Made by a program: the position numbers and the translations under genes. The notes below the pieces were generated by a model that worked only from the letters and a program-made list of their open reading frames with translations, had not been told where the DNA came from and ran no database searches. From positions 62,001 through 126,000 of the forward strand of contig NZ_CP035280.1 of the NCBI RefSeq assembly GCF_004103695.1: DNA of 64,000 nucleotides, in the 5' to 3' direction. This document shows positions 52,474 to 61,953 of the stretch, one piece after another. Positions within the stretch are counted from its first letter, which is position 1; each line of letters opens with the position of its first letter. Source of the DNA: Clostridium sp. JN-9. GTDB taxonomy: Bacteria; Bacillota; Clostridia; Clostridiales; Clostridiaceae.

Positions 52474-54720
52474 TTAATTACATTCTAGCACATATTCTGT
52501 TTTAAAGTCCTGAGTTTTATTAAAGCCTTTATTTAAAGATTCAATATTTATTTTCTTCTCAGCATTATTGCTGTAAGTAAATTTGTACAAGTTATAAGCT
52601 CCTTTTTTATATTCAAGGGTTGTATCATCATCTTCATAATAGCATGATGATCCACTGCCGGGGAATAATTTTAAAGTAACTGGAAGCTCTTTCTCTCCTA
52701 CATAATTAAAGAAATCTTCATATACTGGTATTATTGAATTTTCTTTTACAAAAACACCAATATTGTTAAGTGGAATACTTATTGTATAATACTTTCCGCC
52801 TTCATATTTTTTATGAGTAAAGTAGTCATACCAGTACCCCTTAGGGAAGTAAACTAATTTTTCCCTTTCACCCTGATAAAGAATAGGTGCAACTAAAATA
52901 TTATCGCCAAACATAAATTGAGAATACATATCAATTACGTTTTCATCATCATAAAAATCAAAAATCATTGGTCTGAATACAGGTATTCCTTCTTTATATG
53001 ATTTATAGTATTGATTATAAATATAAGGCAGTAAATTATATCTGAGATTAATAGCGTTTTTGCAGATTTTTTCAGCGTCAGGGCCAAAACTCCATGGCTC
53101 CTGCCTTCTTGTAAATATTGCAGAGTGATTTCTGAATATGGGCAGAAAAGTTCCAAGCTCCATCCATCTTATAAAAAGCTCTTCTGTACAATCACCGCCG
53201 AAGCCTCCTACATCATTGCCTGTAAAGCTGAATCCTGAAATACCTAAATTGCAATTCATTGGAATTGACATCCTAAGGTGCTCCCAGGTACTGTAATTAT
53301 CTCCAGTCCATATTGATGAATATCTCTGCCCTCCTGCAAAGGTGGCTCTTGTCATTGAAAACTGGCGCAGGTTAGGTCTCAGCTCTTCCTGAGCTTCATT
53401 TGAGCATCTGCTCATTTCCATTCCAAACATGTTATGGAATTCTGAATGAGTTATTGTACCATTACTGCTGTTATGAATGCATTCATCAGGCATAGTTTTT
53501 ATGTCATTATTGAAAACAGCAGGTTCATTCATATCATTCCATATTCCATCAATGCCAATAGAAATAAAGTCCTTAAGTTCTTTTTTCCACCACTGTCTGG
53601 CTTCTGCATTTGAAAAATCAGGGAAGGCACTTTCTCCAGGCCATACTTCTCCTGTAAAAAGTGTACCATCAATATTTTTTATGAAGTGATCTCCTGCTAA
53701 TCCCCTTTCGTATACACCGTAATTTTCCTCTACCTTTACACCAGGATCTAAAATAGTTACAACTTTAAATCCGTTTTTATGTAATTCCTTTAGCATTTCA
53801 GAAGGATTATTAAAATTATTTTTGTCCAAGGTCATTACTTTAAATTTATCCATATAATGAATATCCAAATAGATTGTATCGCATGGAATTTTATTTTTTC
53901 TAAGGCATTTAGCCAGATTAAGTACTTCTTTTTCTGATGCATAGCTGTATCTGCACTGCTGATAGCCAAGTGCCCATTTTGGCGGCAGCTCCATGGTCCC
54001 TGTAAGCTCCGAATATTTATGTACTACATCCTTTAAGTCATTGCCGGGAATAAAATAATACTGGATCTTTCCGCCTGCTGCTCCAAAATAAATCATGTCC
54101 TTAAAGCTTTTACCCATATCGAAAAAGCTTCTAAAGCTATTATCAAAATAAATTCCATAAGCGTTATCAGGCTTAAGTCCAGCATAAAAGGGAATTGTTT
54201 TATAGAATAAACTGGTTTCATCATTATTCATAGGATCATCAGTATTGTAATTTTCTAAGTAGCAGCCCTTTTTATTTAGGGAACCACCTTTTTCACCAAG
54301 ACCATAATAGGCAAGGCAGTCGTTTGTTTTGCTGATAAAAATATTTGAATCCCGCCTTCCGGCAGCTTTAAAGTCAGAACAAATTATCTTCCCGTCCTTG
54401 GATTTGAATGCTATTTTTAAAGAACTTTTTTCTATATATGTGTCTGAAATAGTTCCATGTATTATAATATAATTATCATCTTCAGAGAAAGTACAATTAA
54501 CCTTATGCAGATTATCTGTAACTGCATTTGTACTACTGCTGGTTTCAAAGGGTTCACCTATGAATATTTTAATTATTCCATTAGAAAAATTGGATATTTG
54601 AATTATTCCGTTAAGGAAGTGCACAAAAACATCTTTTTCTTTTTGTTCAACTGATAGATATCCACTTATAGGTATAACGTTTTCATATTTTGCATTGAAT
54701 ATTTCTTTATGAAGCAGCAT
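52474..54720 (-). CDS. Glycoside hydrolase family 31 (alpha-glucosidase type)
   Basis: A 748-residue retaining glycosidase, probably intracellular, since no signal peptide is visible. Catalytic nucleophile Asp is in DGIWNDMNEPAVF and the acid/base Asp in WTGDNYSTWEHL. Upstream are GYQQCRYSYASEKEV and the N-terminal beta-sandwich. The substrate is probably an alpha-glucoside such as maltose or isomaltose oligosaccharides; alpha-xylosides are possible. No sugar transporter is nearby. RBS AAGGAG. Confidence 0.92.
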   Translation of the reverse strand: MLLHKEIFNAKYENVIPISGYLSVEQKEKDVFVHFLNGIIQISNFSNGIIKIFIGEPFETSSSTNAVTDNLHKVNCTFSEDDNYIIIHGTISDTYIEKSSLKIAFKSKDGKIICSDFKAAGRRDSNIFISKTNDCLAYYGLGEKGGSLNKKGCYLENYNTDDPMNNDETSLFYKTIPFYAGLKPDNAYGIYFDNSFRSFFDMGKSFKDMIYFGAAGGKIQYYFIPGNDLKDVVHKYSELTGTMELPPKWALGYQQCRYSYASEKEVLNLAKCLRKNKIPCDTIYLDIHYMDKFKVMTLDKNNFNNPSEMLKELHKNGFKVVTILDPGVKVEENYGVYERGLAGDHFIKNIDGTLFTGEVWPGESAFPDFSNAEARQWWKKELKDFISIGIDGIWNDMNEPAVFNNDIKTMPDECIHNSSNGTITHSEFHNMFGMEMSRCSNEAQEELRPNLRQFSMTRATFAGGQRYSSIWTGDNYSTWEHLRMSIPMNCNLGISGFSFTGNDVGGFGGDCTEELFIRWMELGTFLPIFRNHSAIFTRRQEPWSFGPDAEKICKNAINLRYNLLPYIYNQYYKSYKEGIPVFRPMIFDFYDDENVIDMYSQFMFGDNILVAPILYQGEREKLVYFPKGYWYDYFTHKKYEGGKYYTISIPLNNIGVFVKENSIIPVYEDFFNYVGEKELPVTLKLFPGSGSSCYYEDDDTTLEYKKGAYNLYKFTYSNNAEKKINIESLNKGFNKTQDFKTEYVLECN

Positions 54721-54866
54721 GATAAAATCTCCTTTATTTATTATTTTTACACATCAATTCTAATATAAATCAGCATAATAATAAACTCTATATTAGAAAA
54801 TTATTAATTATTACAAAATTTTTGGGGAAAATATAGACAAAATGCTTTTATGAGGTGATTGTAATA

Positions 54867-55454
54867 ATGAAAGATTTAAAGGGAACTCAAACAGCGGATA
54901 ATCTGGCAAAGGCATTTGCAGGGGAATCACAGGCAAGAAACAGATACACATATTACAGCAAAGCTGCAGATAGGGAAGGCCATAAGCAGATTGCAGCTGT
55001 ATTTTTAGAAACAGCTGATAATGAAAATGAGCATGCAAAAATATTTTTTGATTTTTTAGTTCAGGGTTTAGGAAACGCACATATTAAAGTGGATGCAGAA
55101 TATCCTGTAGGATATGGTAATACTGAGCAGAATCTGCAATATGCAGCTGAGGGTGAGAAGGAGGAATGGGGTACATTATATCCTTCATTTGCAGATATAG
55201 CAGGGCAGGAAGGGTTTAAAGAAATAGAAATAACAATAAGAAAAATCATAGAAATTGAAACTGCACATGAGAAAAGATATTTAAATTTGTTAAGCAGCTT
55301 AAAAAATGGAACTTTATACAAAAAGGATACAAATCAAAAATGGAAGTGCAGAAACTGCGGATATATTTTTGAAGGAAAAGAAGCACCAGCTGTATGCCCT
55401 GCCTGCAAACATCCACAGGGGTATTTTGAAATCATGTATGATACTCAGCCGTAA
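54867..55454 (+). CDS. Rubrerythrin
   Basis: A 195-residue peroxide-detoxifying protein of anaerobes. The di-iron four-helix domain contains the Glu ligands in FAGESQARNRYTYY, DNENEHAKIFF and EIETAHEKRY. The C-terminal rubredoxin domain has CRNCGYIFEG and CPACKHPQGYF. The start at 54867 is chosen over an upstream in-frame GTG, which lies in the ribosome site GAGGTG. Single gene. Confidence 0.95.
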   Translation: MKDLKGTQTADNLAKAFAGESQARNRYTYYSKAADREGHKQIAAVFLETADNENEHAKIFFDFLVQGLGNAHIKVDAEYPVGYGNTEQNLQYAAEGEKEEWGTLYPSFADIAGQEGFKEIEITIRKIIEIETAHEKRYLNLLSSLKNGTLYKKDTNQKWKCRNCGYIFEGKEAPAVCPACKHPQGYFEIMYDTQP

Positions 55455-55541
55455 TATGAAGGGATTTCATCTGCTGCTAAAGTTTTACTAAGATTAAAAA
55501 AATGATATAATTAAGGGAGTTTATATTGAGGGGTGATTACA

Positions 55542-56651
55542 ATGGAAAAGTCAAAGGTATATTTTACAGACTTAAGAACAAAACCGGGATTAAATCTGCT
55601 GGATAAGCTGGAAAAGTTGGTAAAAAGGGCAGGAATAGAAAATATTGATTTTAAAAATCAGTTTACAGCCATAAAAATCCATTTTGGAGAGCCTTGAAAT
55701 CTTGCTTATTTAAGGCCCAATTATGCCGCCAAAATAGTCAGCATGATTAAAGAGCTTGGGGGGCTTGTTTTTCTTACAGATTCAAATACATTATATTCTG
55801 GAAGAAGAGCCAATGCAGTTGATCATTTATTAGCTGCACAGGAAAATGGATTTAATCCATTATCAGTTGGATGCAATGTAATAATTGCAGATGGAATTAA
55901 AGGAACAGACTATAGAGAAATAGAAATAAATGAGAAGTATTGTAAAACAGCTAAAATAGGTGCTGCCATAGCTGATGCTGATATTATTATATCAATGACT
56001 CATTTTAAAGGTCATGAAATGACTGGATTTGGTGGAGTCTTGAAAAACCTTGGCATGGGTTCAGGTTCCAGAGGTGGAAAATTAGAAATGCATTCAGCCT
56101 CTCAGCCTGAAATTCACAAAGAAAACTGCATTGGCTGTGGAATGTGTGTAAAAAGCTGTGCACAGGAAGCTATTAGCATTAACGAAAATAGAAAGGCCGA
56201 AATAGATTATAATAAATGTGTTGGATGCGGACAGTGCGTGGCTGTATGCCAATTTAATGCAGCACAGGTTGTATGGGATGAAAGCGCAGTAACAGCAAAT
56301 GAAAAAATTGCAGAATATGCATATGCTGTTGTTAAAGATAAGCCAAATTTTCATATTAGTTTTATTATGAATGTATCCCCAAACTGTGACTGCTGGGATT
56401 CAAATGACTTGGCAATAGTTCCCGATATAGGAATAGCAGCATCATTTGATCCTGTAGCCCTTGACAGATTATGTGTGGATCTTGTTAACAAAGCACCTAT
56501 GATAAATGGATCAACTTTAAGTGACACCAATTATCATGAAGGAGAAGATAAATTTGGACATATCCACTTGAACACAAGCTGGGAAGCAGGGCTTAAGCAT
56601 GGAGAGGAAATAGGTCTTGGCACACAGGACTATGAACTAATAACTATTTAA
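55542..56651 (+). pseudogene. DUF362 / [4Fe-4S] ferredoxin-domain protein interrupted by in-frame TGA
   Basis: The reading frame starts at ATG 55542 (ribosome site GAGGGGTG) and runs to 56651, 369 codons, with one TGA at 55695-55697 (codon 52) in IHFGEP-TGA-NLAYLRPNY. Both sides are well conserved in DUF362 proteins (FTAIKIHFGEP; NLAYLRPNYAAKIV), and Gly is usual at the TGA site, so GGA to TGA is the simplest explanation. Two ferredoxin motifs follow: CIGCGMCVKSCAQEAI and CVGCGQCVAVCQFNAA. No ribosome site is seen for a start after the TGA. Confidence 0.85.
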
Positions 56652-56790
56652 CTAAGAAGTAAGAACTAAGAGGTAAGAGGTAAGAGGTAAGAAGTAAGAG
56701 TTAAAAGCTAGCAACTTTCAACTCTTAACTTTCAACTTTCAACTGAAGAATTGACTCTTAACTTTCAACTTTTAACTTTCAACTGAAGAA
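56652..56790. repeat. Tandem 7-nt repeat element between DUF362 and tatD
   Basis: Directly after the stop: units TAAGAAG, TAAGAAC, TAAGAGG (about eight), then units AACTTTC, AACTCTT, AACTTTT with two copies of AACTGAAGAA. The first group can pair with the second. The right end (GAAGAAAGGGG) provides the ribosome site of tatD. Same family as 48978-49060. Confidence 0.8.
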
Positions 56791-56799
56791 AGGGGTATT

Positions 56800-57573
56800 A
56801 TGGAAGATATAAAAATATTTGATTCTCATGCTCATTATGATGATGAGCAGTTTGATGAAGATAGAGACCAGATTATTGAAGAAATTAAAAACAGTAATGT
56901 AATAGGTGTGCTGAACTGCGGTTCTTCTTTTTATGGAGCACAAAAATCTGTGGAGCTGGCAGAGAAAAATGATTTCTTTTACGCAGCAGTAGGTTTACAC
57001 CCGGAGTATGCAAATGAAGTTGATGATAATATGATAGAAAAGCTTAAGCAACTGGCTAAAAGCCCAAAAGTAAAGGCAATAGGGGAAATTGGACTGGATT
57101 ATTATTATAAAGAAAATCCGCCAAGAGAAATCCAGAAAAGGGCATTTATAAAGCAGATGGAACTGGCTGAAGAATTACAGCTGCCAGTTGTTATACATGA
57201 CAGAGATGCTCATGAGGATACACTAGATATAATTAAAAGGTTTCCCAAGGTAAAAGGCGTTATTCACTGTTTTTCCGGAAGCCTTGAGTTTGCAAGGCTG
57301 TGCATTAAGCTTGGATACTATATTGGATTCACAGGAGTAGTAACTTTTAAAAATTCAAAGAAAATCAAGGAAGTAGCAAAAGAAATACCTCTTGAAAGAA
57401 TGTTAGTTGAAACTGACTGTCCCTATATGTCACCAGAACCCAATCGTGGTAAAAGGAATAAATCGAATTATATTAAATTTATTATAGAAAAATTGGCTGA
57501 AATTAAAAGTGTGCAGCCTTCAGTGATATCGGAAAAAACATGCGAAAATATTAAGGACTTGCTAAGATTATAA
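56800..57573 (+). CDS. tatD: TatD family metal-dependent deoxyribonuclease
   Basis: A 257-residue TIM-barrel hydrolase. Metal ligands: FDSHAHYDD, GEIGLDYYY, VIHDRDAHEDT, HCFSGS and ETDCPYMSP. TatD proteins act as 3'-5' exonucleases in DNA repair or quality control. It lies between metG and yabE in the conserved Firmicutes order metS-yabD-yabE. Confidence 0.93.
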   Translation: MEDIKIFDSHAHYDDEQFDEDRDQIIEEIKNSNVIGVLNCGSSFYGAQKSVELAEKNDFFYAAVGLHPEYANEVDDNMIEKLKQLAKSPKVKAIGEIGLDYYYKENPPREIQKRAFIKQMELAEELQLPVVIHDRDAHEDTLDIIKRFPKVKGVIHCFSGSLEFARLCIKLGYYIGFTGVVTFKNSKKIKEVAKEIPLERMLVETDCPYMSPEPNRGKRNKSNYIKFIIEKLAEIKSVQPSVISEKTCENIKDLLRL

Positions 57574-57848
57574 AAATAGTGTAAAATTATATTACGTAAT
57601 TTTAGGAAGATTAACAAGTTTTACATTATAACGTTGTAGATGATTAAAAATATAAATTTTAGCATATAATTATAACACATACATCTAATAATACTGCAAT
57701 TAATACTACCACACCCGTATAGACTGTTATAATATCAATCAGCTATTATATTATTTTATATGATTTTAAGTTTATGCACATTGTGCATTTGCAAACAGTC
57801 TAATCTGCATAAGCAACATTTGACAATTTTCGTCACAAATAATATAAT
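57574..57848 (+). promoter_or_regulatory. Intergenic region with yabE promoter
   Basis: The region holds a perfect promoter (TTGACA 57820-57825, 17 bp, TATAAT 57843-57848). A palindrome ATGCACATTGTGCAT (57774-57788) contains one DnaA box TTATGCACA (57772-57780). Otherwise AT-rich, with no gene seen. Confidence 0.75.
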
Positions 57849-57881
57849 GTGTTTTGTTGCTTTGCCATGAGGAGGTATTTT

Positions 57882-58886
57882 ATGGAAGGAAAAATTAAAG
57901 ACAAACTAAAATCTTTTTTTTCCAGTGGTCCTAAAACAATTTTTGTTATAATGTTAGTTTTGATGTGTTCAACAATTGTTATAGTCAACACAAGAAAGAA
58001 TATTATAGTATCCATTGATGGAAAAGAAACAAAAATTACTACATTTAAAAGCACATTTAGAAGTGCACTTGACGCAAATAATATAACAGTAGGACCTAAG
58101 GATAAGACATCGCTTGGTCTTGACAGTGAAATAAAGAATGGAAGCAAAATTGAAATAACAAAGGCAGTAAATGTTCAAGTAGAAGTTGACGGAAAGAAAT
58201 TGCATATACAAACAGCAGAAAACAACGTGGAAAAGATGCTGGAAGCAGAAAATATTGGGGTGCAGGATTATGACAAAGTTTATCCAGGAAAAGATGCCTC
58301 AATAAAAGACGGAATGAAAGTTTCCGTTGTCAGAGTTGATTCTAAAGTAATTAAGGAAACGCAGCCCATGGATTATTCAACTGTTGTAAAAAAAGATAAT
58401 AACTCTGAGCAAGGTGTAAAAAAGGTACTTCAGGAAGGTGCTCCTGGGGAAAAGGAAATCGCGACCAGGGTAATTTATGAAGATGGTAAAGAAGTATCAA
58501 GAAAAGTAATCAGCGAAACAGTAAAAAAACAGCCAACTCAAAAAATAGTAGCTATGGGAACTTTAGGAGCAATAACTCCTTCTCGTGGTGGTGGTAAAGC
58601 TCTTTATACAAAGTCTTTAACACTAACATCCACAGCTTATTCTGGTGGAGGACATACTGCATCAGGTACTGCTGTAAGAAGAAATAATGGCGGATACAGT
58701 TCTGTGGCAGTTGATCCAAGGGTAATACCTTTGGGAACAAAACTATATATTGACGGCTATGGATATGCTGTTGCTGAGGATACTGGCGGAGCAATTAAAG
58801 GAAGTAAAATTGATTTATACTTCAATACCTACTCCGAAACAAGCAATTGGGGAGTAAGGCCAGTGACAGTTTACGTTTTAAAATAG
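57882..58886 (+). CDS. yabE: YabE-like cell-wall protein: DUF348, G5 and 3D domains
   Basis: A 334-residue exported protein. It has an N-terminal membrane anchor (about 15-37), DUF348 repeats (about 40-155, VSIDGKETKITTFKSTFRSALDANN and similar), a G5 domain (about 160-225) and a C-terminal 3D domain (STAYSGGG ... VAVDPRVIPLGTKLYI ... AEDTGGAIKGSKIDLYF) with the three catalytic Asp of lytic transglycosylases of the resuscitation-promoting type. The start at 57882 follows GAGGAGG. It sits between tatD and rnmV, as yabE does in Bacillus. Confidence 0.93.
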   Translation: MEGKIKDKLKSFFSSGPKTIFVIMLVLMCSTIVIVNTRKNIIVSIDGKETKITTFKSTFRSALDANNITVGPKDKTSLGLDSEIKNGSKIEITKAVNVQVEVDGKKLHIQTAENNVEKMLEAENIGVQDYDKVYPGKDASIKDGMKVSVVRVDSKVIKETQPMDYSTVVKKDNNSEQGVKKVLQEGAPGEKEIATRVIYEDGKEVSRKVISETVKKQPTQKIVAMGTLGAITPSRGGGKALYTKSLTLTSTAYSGGGHTASGTAVRRNNGGYSSVAVDPRVIPLGTKLYIDGYGYAVAEDTGGAIKGSKIDLYFNTYSETSNWGVRPVTVYVLK

Positions 58887-58912
58887 GAGCATATGCTCCT
58901 ATTTTTGTGTTT
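58880..58912 (+). terminator. yabE terminator
   Basis: The palindrome AAAATAGGAGCATATGCTCC continuing to TATTTT is followed by TGTGTTTT; it overlaps the stop codon. Confidence 0.88.
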
Positions 58913-58952
58913 TGAATAAATTTTGATTATATAAATATGGAGGTATCAACTG

Positions 58953-59504
58953 TTGATTAAAGAAGTAATTGTTGTAGAGGGCAGGGATGATATAACTGCA
59001 GTAAAGAGGGCAATTGATGCAGAAGTCATAGCTGTTGGAGGCTTTGGGATTAATGCAAAGGTAATAGAAAAAATAAGGGAAGCTCAAAGAAGGCAGGGAG
59101 TTATAGTGCTTACAGACCCTGACTTTGCAGGAGAAAAAATCAGAAAGATTATTTCAAAGAGAATTAAAGGTATTAAACATGCTTATATAACTCAGCAGGA
59201 AGGATATAAGGATGGAGATATAGGAGTTGAAAATGCAGCTCCCAATGCCATAATAAAGGCTTTGGAATCAGCTAAGTGTGAAGTAAAGGAAGCAAGAGAC
59301 GAATTTGATATTAAAGATATGTATTTCTTCAAGCTTGTTGGGGATAAAATGTCCAGGGAAAGAAGAGATCTCCTTGGGAAAGAATTAAGAATAGGATACT
59401 GCAATGGCACTCAGCTTGTAACAAGGTTAAATAATTTTGGGGTTTCCAGGGAAGAATTTATAAAGTGTTTAAAGAAAGTTGAAGAAGGTATAAGTAATGG
59501 ATAA
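58953..59504 (+). CDS. rnmV: Ribonuclease M5
   Basis: A 183-residue TOPRIM enzyme that matures 5S rRNA in Firmicutes. [14 protein letters not shown] (Glu) and [15 protein letters not shown] (DxD) are the metal-binding TOPRIM motifs. TTG start with GGAGG 9 nt upstream. It overlaps rsmA by 8 nt. Three 5S genes that it would process lie in the same window. Confidence 0.95.
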   Translation: MIKEVIVVEGRDDITAVKRAIDAEVIAVGGFGINAKVIEKIREAQRRQGVIVLTDPDFAGEKIRKIISKRIKGIKHAYITQQEGYKDGDIGVENAAPNAIIKALESAKCEVKEARDEFDIKDMYFFKLVGDKMSRERRDLLGKELRIGYCNGTQLVTRLNNFGVSREEFIKCLKKVEEGISNG

Positions 59505-60333
59505 AGTATCAACACTTGATATAGTAAAAAAGTATGGATTTAGATTTTCTAAAAGCTTAGGGCAAAACTTTTTAATAGATAATACGGTATTACAGGATAT
59601 TGTTGAAGGCGCTAATATTTCTGAAGATGATTTTGTTATTGAAATTGGGCCAGGAATAGGTACACTGACAAAAGAGCTGTTATTAAAGGCTAAAAAGGTA
59701 TGTTCAATAGAACTTGATTCAGATTTAATACCAATATTAGAAGAGGAATTAAAAGAATTTAAAAATTTTGAAATAATACATAAAGATGCCCTTAAGATTG
59801 ATTACAATGAAATAATAGGAGAAGAGAAAAGTGTGAAATTAGTAGCTAATCTGCCCTATTATGTTACAACACCAATAATTGCAAAGCTATTAAATGATCA
59901 TTATAATTTTAAAAGTCTCACTATTATGATACAAAAAGAAGTAGCAGAGAGAATTGTTTCTAAGCCTGATTGTAAAGAGTATGGAGCTATTTCAATACTT
60001 GTCCAATATTATTGTGACACAGAAATAATCAGAAAGGTTTCCCACGCAAGCTTTGTCCCAGAGCCCAAGGTGGATTCCATGGTTATCAGGCTGGATAGAC
60101 TTACTGAGCCGCGAACCAAGCTGGATAATGTAGAACTTTTCTTTAAAGTTGTCAGAAGCTCCTTTAATATGAGAAGAAAAACATTATGGAATGCTTTAAA
60201 AAGTATCCCCTTAGATAAGGATAAATTAGAAATAGCATTCCATGAGTCCGGCATTGATCCTAAAAGAAGAGGAGAAACACTTTCTGTGGAGGAATTCGGG
60301 AAGTTATCAAATTGTATAAATAAATTGCTATAA
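59497..60333 (+). CDS. rsmA: 16S rRNA dimethyladenosine transferase (KsgA)
   Basis: A 278-residue SAM enzyme that dimethylates A1518 and A1519 of 16S rRNA. Motifs: [26 protein letters not shown], and [10 protein letters not shown]. Its start lies within the rnmV end, a conserved pairing in Firmicutes. Confidence 0.96.
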   Translation: MDKVSTLDIVKKYGFRFSKSLGQNFLIDNTVLQDIVEGANISEDDFVIEIGPGIGTLTKELLLKAKKVCSIELDSDLIPILEEELKEFKNFEIIHKDALKIDYNEIIGEEKSVKLVANLPYYVTTPIIAKLLNDHYNFKSLTIMIQKEVAERIVSKPDCKEYGAISILVQYYCDTEIIRKVSHASFVPEPKVDSMVIRLDRLTEPRTKLDNVELFFKVVRSSFNMRRKTLWNALKSIPLDKDKLEIAFHESGIDPKRRGETLSVEEFGKLSNCINKLL

Positions 60334-60408
60334 ATATCACGTCTTTGTTCACTTTTTGATAATCACCTCATATATTATAATGAATAAAATATATGGAGGT
60401 ATCATAAG

Positions 60409-61728
60409 TTGGCACAAAAAAAGAATTATAGTAGATATTTTATCATATTACAGGAAGATGAAAAAGGCTATGCCACTTCTACAGATAAGCTTCCTTCTGG
60501 TTACTTAAAGCTGGAAAATAAAAATGATAAATGCAAAGTCTCTTATTATGTTCAAAATTTAAAAAAGGAACCAGTGCCATATTACATGATTTTAATATGT
60601 AATAAAAAAGAAGTAAAAAAGATTATCAGAATAGGAGAATTGAACATAGACGATTATGGAAGAGCAGATGTAACATACGAATATCCAATAGATAGTATTG
60701 GTGGCAGTAAAATTTCTATGGATAAAATATCCGGAGCAGCCATTGTAAAGTTCCTGGATTCAAACATAATATCTGTAATGAGTGGATTTGCATCCACAGA
60801 TATACCCCAGTGGAAGGGGTTTGAGATGGTAGACAATTCTACCAGAGTTAAGAAAGAGGAAAAAACTGCAGATGCTAATAATAGTATATTTGATGAATAT
60901 GAAAAAAGCATTGAAAAAGTAAAAACCGTAAATAAAGAAGATAAATCAGATGTTGAACAAGTTAATAAAATCATTAATGAAATTAAGACAAATAAAGATG
61001 AATTAAAACATGATGATTTAAGCAAGCAGGAAAGGGATAATAAAGACAATAACAGTGAAGATAAAGACCTTAATTTAAAGGCTGAAAAAGCAGAACAAAT
61101 AAAAACCCATAGAAAAGATGAAAAGAAAGTTGAAATAAAAGCTGAGAGAAAAGATGAAAAGAAAGTTGAAACAAAAGCTGAGAGAAATGATGAAAAGAAA
61201 GTTGAAATAGAAGTAGAAAAGGAGCCGAAAGCGGAACCTGAAAAAGAAAATATTACTTATGCCAATGATAATATTGAAAATAGAAATACAGGTGAATATC
61301 CTTTAGGTGCCGCTAACGAATTCTTCAGGGGAATAAGCCATGGACTGGAAGAAGTAGAGGAATTAAGCCGCCATATCAAAAAGTGTACATGGTATAAAGT
61401 TAAAGTTAAGAGTATTAATGATTTGTATAAATGTGATGATTACAATAAGTATACAGTTTTGTATTATCCTATGCTCAGCTATTACCCATACATTAAGCAG
61501 TATGGACATTATATTATAGGTTATAAATTTAATAACGAAGGCAGAATGAAATATTTAGTTTATGGAGTACCAGGGAGAAAGTCCAGACGAGAGCAGCCAT
61601 ATGGCGGGAAATCAGGATTTGTAACATGGATACCATTAGACCACGGAGAAGAGGATGAAGACAGCATGGGGTATTGGCTGATGTTTTATGATTTTAGAAA
61701 TTCAACGATTATAATACCTGTGAAATAA
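60409..61728 (+). CDS. Conserved clostridial hypothetical protein with charged repeat linker
   Basis: A 439-residue protein with no signal peptide or membrane segment. The N-terminal globular part (about 1-150, YFIILQEDEKGYATSTDKLPSGYLKLE) and C-terminal globular part (about 305-439, HIKKCTWYKVKVKSINDLYKC ... GYWLMFYDFRNSTIIIPVK) are joined by a Lys/Glu-rich linker. This linker contains about three copies of the 12-residue repeat KDEKKVEIKAER, encoded by a 36-bp tandem repeat at about 61115-61220. TTG start after GGAGG. I do not recognise a function. A role in the spore or envelope is only a guess from its place beside yabE-rsmA (yabG in Bacillus). Confidence 0.7.
   Translation: MAQKKNYSRYFIILQEDEKGYATSTDKLPSGYLKLENKNDKCKVSYYVQNLKKEPVPYYMILICNKKEVKKIIRIGELNIDDYGRADVTYEYPIDSIGGSKISMDKISGAAIVKFLDSNIISVMSGFASTDIPQWKGFEMVDNSTRVKKEEKTADANNSIFDEYEKSIEKVKTVNKEDKSDVEQVNKIINEIKTNKDELKHDDLSKQERDNKDNNSEDKDLNLKAEKAEQIKTHRKDEKKVEIKAERKDEKKVETKAERNDEKKVEIEVEKEPKAEPEKENITYANDNIENRNTGEYPLGAANEFFRGISHGLEEVEELSRHIKKCTWYKVKVKSINDLYKCDDYNKYTVLYYPMLSYYPYIKQYGHYIIGYKFNNEGRMKYLVYGVPGRKSRREQPYGGKSGFVTWIPLDHGEEDEDSMGYWLMFYDFRNSTIIIPVK
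61115..61222 (+). repeat. 36-bp tandem repeat inside the hypothetical gene
   Basis: Three units of about 36 bp (starting AGAAAAGATGAAAAGAAAGTT) encode KDEKKVEIKAER variants. In-frame length change would keep the gene intact. Confidence 0.75.
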
Positions 61729-61953
61729 TAAAGAAGGGGCTGTCGCATTAGCAGTTAAAACTGCTGATGCAAGGCTCATTTTTTATTGAAGGCTGAAACT
61801 AAAGATTAAAAAAGGATTTGAAAAATCCAGAGCCGATAGGCTGCCCCTTAAAACCCAAAGATTAAAGTCTGTTCTTTAATCTTTCCTGCTTTAGATATAT
61901 GGCTCTTTTATTAAACAGTGTTGATAAAGTAACAAGTTCATGTTAGGGACAGG

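Noticed and set aside
53477-53689. Reading frames antisense to the GH31 and other long genes
   Set aside because: Shadow frames with no ribosome site, in conflict with strongly conserved coding sequence.
55695-55730. Confident selenoprotein call for DUF362
   Set aside because: The downstream stem is very short and the expected residue is Gly, not Cys; kept only as an alternative in the findings.
56652-56790. CRISPR array
   Set aside because: The repeats are 7 nt units without unique spacers, and no cas gene is present in the window.
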